NCBI GenBank assembly: GCA_930367205.1
Contig: OV884011.1
Location: 141,853,937-141,917,936, forward strand
From: Acanthosoma haemorrhoidale
Taxonomy: Eukaryota > Arthropoda > Insecta > Hemiptera > Acanthosomatidae
Length of the DNA stretch: 64,000 bases
Direction: 5' to 3'
Part shown: positions 33,040-44,038 of the stretch, one piece after another
Layout: each line of letters begins with the position of its first letter
How positions within the stretch are numbered: position 1 is the first letter of the stretch
Program-made: the position numbers and the translations under genes
The notes under the pieces: model-generated
Database searches by the model: none
What the model saw: the letters and a program-made list of their open reading frames with translations, nothing else
Told to the model about the DNA's origin: nothing

Positions 33040-35275
33040 GTCTAATAATGTATAATGCACATCACTATTTTGTATACTTGAATTTGTATAAAATGTAGCC
33101 AAACTACAGGTAATACAATGCAAATTGTAAATAGATTCGTTTGTAGAATCTATATTTTATACGTATATAAATTTGTAATTTAATGTTAATTAATAATTAA
33201 TATATATATAAACAAGGACTGAGGTATACAGACCATCTGTACAGGTATATTATATACAAATATATATGAAATAAAAATGAGAAAATGTATTACATTCACA
33301 ACACATTTAATAACGTTTAACTACATATCTACCACTTATTTATTCGTTCACTAACACATAACTAAACAAAGAAAACCATACAAAGCTATGTATAGTAGAG
33401 ATCAATATGAATTAAAAAAACGTTTATGCTCTGAGCTTACTTGGAATAATAAAATTATTTTTCATAAGAATTGGTTCAGCAATTGAATTCAGCTTTCATT
33501 TTACCCAGTAATGTAGTTTGTCAACATAATTGAAAACCATTGTTGAAAAAATAACTTTAATATGATTATTGAAACATAACGAAAATAAATATCCAGTAGA
33601 AATTTAGAAAAGAATCCTAATGAAATTTCCAAACTTTTCCTCGAAATGTCCACGAAAGCTTTTCATCACCGTTTAAATTTATAATAAGTGGTAAGAAAAA
33701 TTCAAACAATAATAATATCTTAATTAAAATAGAGCAACTTAAAATAATTCCAAATTATTTTATATATATTTAAACTGTTAGTGCATTTTATACAAAATAA
33801 AGTAAAAGAGACATCAAATTGAAATAAAACCCAAAAACAAGATTGTGAATGATACAGGGAACAGTAAAGTTTCGATGAAAAAATAATATAATGATCATTA
33901 GAAATCAAGGGATACAAATCATCAAGGTTTCATGCCTTAATGCTCACCGTTGGTTTTGTTTTGGTTTGTACAAGCAAGTATTGATAATTACTGCCATTGC
34001 AGTATTATAATTCCACATATGATATTTAAAAATATATATTCAAAACTAATTTTTGATGTATCATGTGTTACTTTAGCAAGTATTTAGCTAGTAGCGTAGT
34101 TGGCAATCATAGATTAGGTTGTAGATTGTTAATGCTATTCGGTTATTAGGAAACCGAATAATAGCCATTTATTAAACTAGACACTACTTTCTTAAGTCCC
34201 TTAAAGATGCCCCTTCAGCAAAAGGTAAACAAATACAAACAACTTCCAAGGTATGTTTTAGGTTTCATATCATAGTTACTCACATGGGTCCGCCCTTGAA
34301 TGATTCATGCTTAGTTACATTGCCTGAAAATCGCACATGTCCTTTCAGGAGTGATAAAATTATTTATAAATTAATCTATTATTATTATTATTTATAAAAA
34401 TTTTACTTAACCCCCCTGAACTATTCTGAATTTGAGTATTTTAATGTATTGCGGCTAACTAGTGCTGATATAATATATTAAGTGTAAAATTATGTAGATA
34501 TGTGAGCTGGTATGTTTCGTGAGGGGTAAACTAGAACCCTAATGCCCAAATTTGGCACCGATATCGTCGTACAACACCGTGCGAAAACTACTGAGGGGTG
34601 GAGGGGAATGTGATCTTAATGTGGAATACCAAAACACATGGTGGTTGATGATTCCTCATTTAAGTTATAATATGCCCCGTCAATTCAAACTCGGAGAATT
34701 TACTAGTTTCCTCTAGGATCGTGCTTGATGAAAATCCAGACAATTGTTAATAAATGAACTTTTTTGTTCAATAACGACTTTGTAAGCTTGTTTGGGGTGG
34801 GATAATTTGTTTCAAATATGACTAATAGGTATCAAGTACCAAAATATCAATGCCTTTTTGTATTTGCCATGGGGCGCTGTGATGTCAATAAACTGAATTG
34901 AACTGGCCGAATCTATTTATATTATGGCGTTGGGCACATGTTATTTAACGGACACTTACCAAGCATAAATTAATATTTATTGACTGAACCCTCTTACCCC
35001 GGTATTCCCACTATAAATTAAAGATGATTGCCGCTTTAAGAGGAATGCTTCATATATCTTGCTACTTTAGGCCCGGACTTTAAATTTAATTTAAAAACAG
35101 GGCAGCGAGTGAAATATGGTAGTACTACATCATTTTCTCTCTGACGATGAAAACATTATAATAATAGAAAAGTTATGTTTGTTAGTTCCAAGAAAGGTAT
35201 AGGCTTCTTCGGAGCGATTCGGCAATGAGAAAACAATCGCACACTAGGACACAATAATCTGATGTTATGAATAAA
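33040..35275. other. AT-rich stretch upstream of gene 2; possible first exon
   Basis: Mostly AT-rich with no repeat I can name. One candidate short coding exon of gene 2 is described separately at 34207-34224. Confidence 0.4.
34207..34224 (+). CDS. Candidate gene 2 first coding exon (MPLQQK)
   Basis: ATG-CCC-CTT-CAG-CAA-AAG ends in a good donor, AAAAG/gtaaac, in phase 0. That is the phase gene 2 exon A needs at its acceptor (36380). Exon A itself has no in-frame ATG near its start and has a TAG codon just upstream, so a 5' exon must exist. This is one plausible choice, not proven. Confidence 0.2.
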
Positions 35276-35280
35276 GGAGG

Positions 35281-35639
35281 TGCTATGGCCACCTGTTAAT
35301 TACAAATAATTATAAGTCACTCTCTTCTCGATCAGATCATATCATATCTAACATTTTTTCCATATGTTTAATAAATTAAGCTTATGACGCCAGTCGGAGA
35401 GTGGTGGAATAAGTATTAGGAATACAGTCGTAGACCAAATTAGCATAACCAATCGGACCTGAAGGTGAGCCTCATCACCTAGTGTTGTATAAGAACAATG
35501 AACTATTAACGACAATAAAAATTTATTATATTTAGGCACTCCGCCAAATGCATGTAAATGCAGAAAGAGGAGAAACATGTAATCCAAATATTTTGTTATT
35601 TTTCTTTTTTGTACATTGTATTGTTTTGTTGAGGTTTTG

Positions 35640-35670
<31 letters not shown>

Positions 35671-36324
35671 TTGTACCTTCACTTGGAACACTACTCTCTC
35701 CTCTCTCTGCCCTGGCGCCTGCTGCTCTACTGAAACTAGGGTCTTCTCATTCAACTACCTCAGCATCTCTCTCTCCTAACCTCGCTATGTTTTTGCCCAG
35801 CTTTGTCAGACCCCACACTCTCCTAGTGGGAATCTCTGCCTTCGTCTCACTAAAACTAGCACCTCCTTGGGAGAGACCTATCCCTCGCGGACGACGGTTG
35901 CCGTGGCCCTGCAAATTTTACCAGCAGTGTCTCCCACTGCAATCCAGTCCGCCTCTCTCCGGTTCACACTCACCTTTGGGATCCGGACGGTTTTCGCCTA
36001 CCCTTAGATACCGAGTGTGAATTCCAAGACCACATAAACTACCTATATACCTATCCTGTACCTCTTCTCCTGAACACAGTGCTTTGCCGGAGCACACACA
36101 CCTTCTAAAAGATCTTATGGAGTCAGATTAAAGCGAATTAAAGCTACCCGCCGACTAGGTAGGCGGCCAGGGTGAAAGTCCATAGGTCCACCCGCTCTAT
36201 CTCTTTCTGGGCGCTCGCCGGACGGGGGCTAAGAGGTTGTAGTGACCCTAGCCCGTGGTGGGTGTCTCCTCCCCACTTTGGGGATAATCAAGTATAAACT
36301 GAGCCCCCTAGTGACGACCCGACA
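35281..36324 (+). mobile_element. LTR family A copy with nested non-LTR end, 5-bp TSD
   Basis: Starts TGCTATGGCCACC and ends GTGACGACCCGACA. It is flanked by GGAGG on both sides (35276-35280, 36325-36329). It holds a nested family B 3' end at about 35462-35670. The rest follows the LTR consensus, with TCTCCGGTTCACACTC near 35960 and GCTCGCCGGAC near 36212. It ends about 55 bp before the gene 2 exon A acceptor, so any transcript from the upstream exon reads through it. Confidence 0.85.
35462..35670 (+). mobile_element. Family B non-LTR 3' UTR insert with poly-A
   Basis: Matches the 3' UTR of the 4766-5531 insert: AAGGTGAGC, CATCACCTAG, CTATTAACxACAAT, AAATGCATxTxx and AxGGAGAAA. It ends in about 28 A residues (35643-35670). 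Inserted into the LTR next to CCAATCGGACC. No clean target duplication is visible. Confidence 0.7.
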
Positions 36325-36380
36325 GGAGGGCTCCAAGTAAATTTATCCTTTCAGCTTAGTAATCAAATAATATTTTTTAG

Positions 36381-36551
36381 TACAAATTGAAAAATATTTC
36401 AAGTAAAGCAAAATTGAGGACCATCGTGAGGAAATTGATTGAAAACAACTGGTGGCTGATAAAAGTAGTCAGTGAGATTAAAAAAAGAGATGCGGCGGAG
36501 AAAGTTAAAAATGTTTTTGTGGAATGTGATGGAGATTTTCCATGCTTGGAG
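36381..36551 (+). CDS. Gene 2 exon A
   Basis: 171 nt, phase 0/0, acceptor tattttttag, donor GAG/gtaaat. It starts YKLKNISSKAKLRTIVRK where gene 1 has MKLKEVSNNSKLRSIIRR. There is no initiator Met, so the exon is internal. Confidence 0.8.
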
Positions 36552-39500
36552 GTAAATGTTCCATGCATAGATTAACTTACCTTTTTAATTATGGATACTT
36601 TATAATTATTATGATACAACTTATACGTTTTAGTTCAAGATAATAATGTCCTGAATATAATAAATTTGTATTGTTGCACGATTTTCTCAACATCTATATT
36701 TTCTAAGCCACGCCAGTTATAGTATAATTTAAATCGAAATGGTTAATGTCTCAATTTCTGAAAAGTTATTTTACAATAGGTAAAAAAAAAACCTCTTTTT
36801 AGGAAATGTTTATGATTGTCCATACAGTACAATAATTCAAGATCGTATTGCTGTTAACGGTAAACCTATTTCTACCGACGTTCCCAGGCACTGAAATATG
36901 CGCCTTCTCTGAATAGAGAACCAAGAATCATTAGAAGGTCAACAATCACAAAGTAAAGAATGGCGTGTTTTCAGCAGTGAATGTAGAATTATGCAACTGT
37001 ACATTTACATTTCAATACACGAGGTATAAAAGTATTTAAGCCCGGAAGTTCTAGACCTTTGAAGGACAAATATTTACCAACAACATAAAAAAAAAAAGCT
37101 TGAGTGAAAACAAAAAACCATATATCTTTTAAAGATCCAAAACCATTCCGACATTTTCAAAAAAACTATATTGTACAGAATTATTCAGGAATTTTACAAC
37201 TAAGCATTTTTCGATCCATCGCCTAATTTATTATAACTTATTTTGTTCGATTGACATAACTATATATGTATGCATTTATGCATATACATATAATATAAGC
37301 TTAGTCAACTGTATAATTATCGTTTCAGGATAAGCTGGTGCTAATGTCTAGCCGTAGTCAAAGGATGGAAGAAAATCTCAAAAGACTAGCAAATAAGTTG
37401 TCATTTATGTTACCTTTTGCACGGCACTCAGTTGTAAGTTAAAAAAAATTGAACATTACTTTTGTTGGGCTTGTAGGGATTAAATGGATGAAGGTCTAGG
37501 TTGTAGCCATGCTTCAAGTTGTCATCCATCATCTGATTGGTCTGAACCCTTGATTGTATACACCACATTACATTTAGTATTGTCTTTCGATTAAGTGTAG
37601 TGACATCCCCCTTGCTGCAATTTTATCATTCTCCAACTACAAACATTTAAATTACCACTAAAAAAACTTACCACTGTAAGTGGACATGAGATTGAAAAAT
37701 GCCGGTGTTTATTATTGGAAAATATGTTTTTTTTGTGTTTATCGTATTTTTTTAAAATTATTAAAATGTGTAAGCCACTAACAGTGTTTTTTTTTTAGTA
37801 CGGTTACGAGTTTAAAATAGTTACCAGGTCACAAATTTATATGTATATCATATATCAGTAATTATAAATAGACACAATGTAATGACTGGGACATTGAAAA
37901 TTATAATAAATATTAATAAAATAAATACGAAATAGTATATAAAATACAAATGTTTAGCTAAGATCAGTATTAAACAACTAAGATAGTAGTAATAAATTTA
38001 ACTAAAAATAACTAGCAGTAAAAGGAATCTACACTGAGTAGATAATATGTAAAAATACACATAACCAAAATATATTGCACGTAGTCAAAAAGTAACAAAA
38101 AAAAAATTGTTTAAGGAGGAAAAATGGTGTTTTTACCATCACGATGTCATGCGAGTTCATTCTGCAAAAAAAAAAATTGCTGATAAGTTTGAAGGGACTT
38201 GATCAGGACGGAGACGATCTAACTTAATTGTTGATGTAGTTTTAAATTCTTGCCTCTTAGTTTTGAATTGTTTTTTATGGCTGTATTTATAAATGACACA
38301 AACTAGTTTAATCCACTAAAAACACTGCTTGGTATTTTTGACTAAAAATAGCAAAATTTTTTTAATTAAAATTTTTAGTTAAAAATACTTTTTATTATTT
38401 CCTCTGTATCGTTGAATATATAGCATATCCCTTACTGTTTAATATAAATTTGAAATTTTAGGTACATTGGTTAAATTTTGTAGACGTGTATCGGTGAAGG
38501 ATTGTAGGCTGAGTAAAAAAGCACAGAGACACCAAATCCAAATTAGATAAACATCTTCCTTGAATCATATGCTTGAAAGTAATCTCTCTCCTCTGGCTCC
38601 ATAAGATCTTAGAAGGTGAGCTGCCCTGACAGTGCACTATGTTCAGGAGAGGAGGAACTAGGTAGGTATTGTATGTAGTTTATGTGGTCTTGGAATGACC
38701 ACAAATTCACACTCGGTATCTAAGGATAGGCAAAAACCGTCCAGAACCCAAAGGCGAGTGTGATCCGGAGAGAGGGAGTCTAGATCGCTGAAGGAGACGC
38801 TACTAGGTAAAGTTTGTAGGGCCGTAGTAGGCCGTCGTCTGCATGGAAGAGGCCTCATCCAAGGAGGTGCTAGTTTTAGCGAGACGAAGGCAGAGAATCC
38901 CACTAGGAAGGCGTGGGGTCTGACAACGCCGGACTAAAACTTAGCGAGGTTAGGAAAGAAAGATGCAGAGGTAGTTGAATAAGAAAGCTATTGTTCGAGT
39001 AGTGCAGCAAACACCAGTGTAGGGAGAGAGATAGAGAGGGAGCAGTGTTCTTAAGGTGCTGGGTTCCGAGAGTCTGGGAAAAAGCCCCAAATCTGGGCCT
39101 TATATAGGCAGGTCAGAAGCTGGGCCTCACTCGTGTCCCTAGCCGTCTTCAGCTGTTTCATGCACTAGGTTTCCCCTCTCTTAACTGACGCTTAACGCTT
39201 ATATTATTAAAATATGGAAACATAGGTGGATATTTTCTGGGCCGAGAAGGGAGGAACTTCTATTTATTCGTGGTGAAGAAGTTGGCCCAACAACATGCAT
39301 TTTAATTAAATAAACAATTAATCACTATACTCAAACAAGATTGAGGTGGAAGATTCTGTAATTTTCGACATACTGGGTAGAAGGGTTCAAGTGAGCTAAT
39401 AAGGTTATACTTGCTAAGTCACTGTATTAGGATTGAGACCGCTATCCAGGTCCTATGCTTCGTGATTGACATGTTCATTGAGGGTTCAATTTACAGAAAC

Positions 39501-42500
39501 AGCTCAGACAGGGAACGTTGACAGGGCGTGTCAAAATACTGTCAAGTGCTACACCCTGCAAAAATGTCAGTCCTCACTCAATTGACAGGTAGTCTCATTT
39601 AGGTATGGTCGGAGACATTGGACATCGTGATTGTTCCTCTGTACATGTCTTAGTGATCTAAACGTAGTTTCTCAGATAGTAGACCCAATTGCCACGGTAA
39701 GGGGTCAAATAATTCAAATTCAAAGTCTTTAGTCAATACTTTTTTTAATACATCTGTAAGGTTTTTTTTATCATTCAAAGAAATGAACATTGCAAAACGT
39801 AGATTTTTTAGTAAAATTTAAAATAATGATTATAATGACATCTATATATATAAGTTATTAAAAAAAAAATTTTAATTAAAATATTGGAAATTTGATTAAA
39901 TTTTGAATTTATCTCATGAATATAATAGCTCACACCCTTGAGTTTGACGGACGGCCTTGCACGCCTAAAACTGTGAACATTTAACAATAAAAAGCTACGG
40001 GGGACACAAAAATGGCATATTTATTTATCGAATTAAATATGTTTTTATTTATTTTTAAATATAGATTTTCGTTTCTAGCAAGTTATTCAAGAATTGCTAC
40101 AGTTCGCTATCCTGTGTGGTTACAAGAAAGGCAGGGAGCTCTTCCGTGCAGGTGATGGATCCCTCAGTGCCTACTTTCTAGTTAGTGGCTCGGTCGAGAT
40201 ACGCCAGCCCGAGAGTGACGACCCTCTTACAAAGTTCAAAAAACGTACAATCGGCGGCGATGCGATGACGGAAGCTGCGATTACTCTTGAACAGGGAACC
40301 ATAGTCGGACAAGAGGAGATACTCTTCGGAGAAAAAAGACAGCAAAGCGCTATTATTATTGGTTATAATCCATGTTACTTCTCTCATAATAATAATAATA
40401 ATAAACGGAGTTTACTATATCTTGACGTCTCTCCTGTGCTAGATATAAGAATTACCACCGTAGGGCATATTAATGTATTTTTAGTCGATATGGAATGCCC
40501 CTTGACAGATTAGGGAAGTGAATTAATTTGTGGTTGCGGCCGAAGGTTTTGGATCGTTTTGTGACAAACTTTTATTTAGGAATTCATTTAATTGCTTAAA
40601 TTGCCCGGGAGAGCCTCAAACGGGTGTTAACTTCAGATATTTAAAAACCCCGTAACATTAGGTTTGTTAATTTAATCTCAATTGAACGAAGCCTACGGTG
40701 GTAGAAGAAAGCCTCTAACAGTGAGCTGATACTGCTTCAGCATTATAGAACTAGCTCATCCACATCGACGGAGTGACTAAAGCAGGTCTTCTTTTACCTT
40801 TAAACATTTATTCCTAACTACATTTAAGTCCTTTAACCAAAGCTAAGTATAATTATGTATACATATATAATATATATAATAATTTCGATAAAAAAATAGA
40901 TACTTTTCTTCTGAAAACACGCACCGTTTCCCATAATTTTCATGTGTACCCTTTCCAAATGCACTTGATTGTTGTAACATCTCCATATATGGCTAACAAT
41001 TAAATTTAGGCTCATATATTGTCTGTATTCTATCACTCACGATACAATACCTTACTTGTGCAGGGCATTTTTTGTTAGTGAGCATTCATTCCATTGACGA
41101 CACAACTCATAATCTTTAGTAATAAATACAGCTTTCAATGAATATTTTGTTGTTTCTAATGACATTTTTCATCAGTAATGTTGGAACGATGAGTCAGGAA
41201 AAGATTGCATATTGTGTTCCTTGAAACAGACTCTACTGGTGGAGTTTAAAATAACGTTATTTTAAGCTCCACTCTTTCTCGTTTCATTAAATTTTCTAGA
41301 GCTAATTAGCTCTACAGAGAGGTAAAAAATGCATTGCGCTTTATGTTCAATGTAAGCAGGGATTTATATTTATAGATAACAACTTATGTAAGTGGGTCTC
41401 AGAAACAAAAATAGGGTGACAAAAATTTAAATTTACTCCAATGAGTCTTAATGTACCAACTGATTATTGTATCTAAATACTCACGAGTAAAGACGTAGTC
41501 GCAAACACCTCCATCATCATTATCATTAACACTTGAAAATGGCAGCGTGTGCTATTGAAAGCACCAGTGCGGGTAAATAAATAATTTGCGAGCATATATT
41601 GTAATTTATGAGCCATTAGCGCACTGTACTATTACTGTACTATTATCTGTACTATTATTGATAGTACAGAGTTTTTTTGGCCCAAAAACCTTTAAATTTT
41701 TTTCATCTTTGTCGGGGTCGTCACTAGGGGAGTGCATAATCACTCTAGCCCTGGTGACAAGTGCGGATTGTTGTAGTTAATAGCGTGGACCATGTTCCAT
41801 GTAGGCGTTAATATCTTACTCCATTTATTGATAGGGATGTGTCCCGACAATACACTGTGTTCAGGAGAGAGGTTCAGAGGTTCATAAAGAATAAGACCAG
41901 TTTTCAGAGTTCGGGCGGGAGATCGGCAGCGTAATAGTACAAGTCGTCAGAGGGTCTCTAGAGGCTGTGAGACGAGGTGACTGCCCAGAGGTGTGGCAGA
42001 GAGAGAGAGCAGACTCGTAGAAGATTCCAGGGCCCCGGGGCCCTGGCGTATCGCGACCGGGTGATAGTGGCTGTTTAGATGCAGAGACTGGAGAAGAGAA
42101 GAGTCTACCAGGGCCAAGCGGCCCTGGCGTAAAGCGACCAAGTAGTGCGCCTGAGGAGACTAGGAAAAAGATTGTCTTTACAGGCGAAACTCCTTGATTT
42201 AAATACTGTACCCCCCTCCCTCGTGGAAGGCGGAGTCGGTTGCAGGGGGTATGTTTTATGATGCCCAGGTGGCTAATCCCCCTTAAGTTTATGTATGTTG
42301 GCCTAAAAGGGTGTGTTTTTTGATGTCACACCTACCGAGATACGTGATCGCTCGTCCCCAAAGGACTGTTTATTGGCATGGCTTTTAGATTTTATGACCC
42401 CGGAAAGTGACTGAAGGTCTGCAAGGGGGCTATTTATGGCAGTCAGGTGGCTTATCCTCTCAGGTTTATTGCTGTACCTTCGACCCTCTGTTACTTGTTT

Positions 42501-43961
42501 ACATCTGCCGATCCCTCTATGTTTTATTACTAGAAAAGGCTTTTACCATGTTTTACATCTAATTACAATAAATTATATGCACCAGAGTATAGGGTAATTT
42601 ACATATATGGGTAGCGCTTCGCTACAATCTTAAATGTCAGTTCTCTATTCTCATCAAACTTTTTTTGAAATTTTTGTGAAGATTTGCTTAGTGATTTTAT
42701 TGATAATTGTATATTCTTTTAAACAGTTTCTAATAAAATATATTCTTATTATAGAGGATATGTTATGTATTCGTTTCGAAAAACTCGCTATGGTGAAAAC
42801 CTTAGAACCAATGCTGAAGGGATGGTTTGAAATTTCCCGAGATTTAATGAAATTTGATATGTTCAGCTATTTTGAACACGATGTCATAAGAGAACTGATC
42901 CAAATAGGAACTATAAAGCATTACCTGGCGGGAAGATTGATTAAGAGTAAGCAATATATTTATGCTTTATGTTATTCAATTGCCCCATGAAGATTTCTAT
43001 TAAAGTAACATAAACGAATTTTACGTGAGTTTTTTTCTTACCTTCACAAGCTATATTTGTTTGAAAGTTTTTTTAATGTTTTTTTTAGGTTCTAAAAGAT
43101 GCAACTTCTTAGTGGCAGGCGAGGTGTCTGTTATCCAGAGGCTTGTGATCGAGAAGTATAAGGCAAATGGAAAGGACCATCTGAGACTGTACCACAATCA
43201 GGAAACAATTACTGACCAAGTGGATAATGTAGAACCAATCTTTATGCAAGTTTGTGTTCTAACAGACAGAGCGATGTTTGGCTTAGGTATTAAAAATACT
43301 TTTTTTTTTCTAATTTACATTAGTTGTATTTAGTTAGTTTATTTACTTATTATAATTACCTAAAAGAAATATTGATTTCAGTGTCGTGGAGGCGCCAGCC
43401 GGGGGAGGTTTCGTTGACCCAGCCACTGCCTGGCGCGTGTCCGAAAGAGGTACAGGCTAGGTATATTGGGTAGTTACCGTGATCTTGGAACCACGTAGGA
43501 GTTCAAAATCGGGGCCCCAGAGATCGTCGTCTGCATGGACAAAATCCCTTCCTAGGATGTGCTAGTTTTAGCGAGACGATGCCATAGAATCCCACCAGGA
43601 AATTGTGGGATCTGACAACGCCGGGCTAAAGCTAGCAAGGATAGGGAAAAGAGGGGGCAGAGGTAGTTAAATAAGAAAGCCATGGTTTGAGTAGAGCAGC
43701 AAGAGCCAGTGCAGAGAAAGAGAGCAGTGTTAATTTCAAGTGTCTGATGCAGACTGTCTGAAAAAGCTCAGACTTTATGTCTTATATAGGCAGGTTATTC
43801 CTGCTTACAGCCAACGAGAGAGCTTTTTATTTCTGTCAGCATATGATCCTTTAATTTAGCCAATCAGGGGCTACTATGCCCGCGCTCCTAGTGAACTCTT
43901 GCTATGTCAGGATCGTGAGCAAGTCCTCTCTCTCACTCTCTCTCTCTCTCTCTGTCTGTCC

Positions 43962-44038
<77 letters not shown>

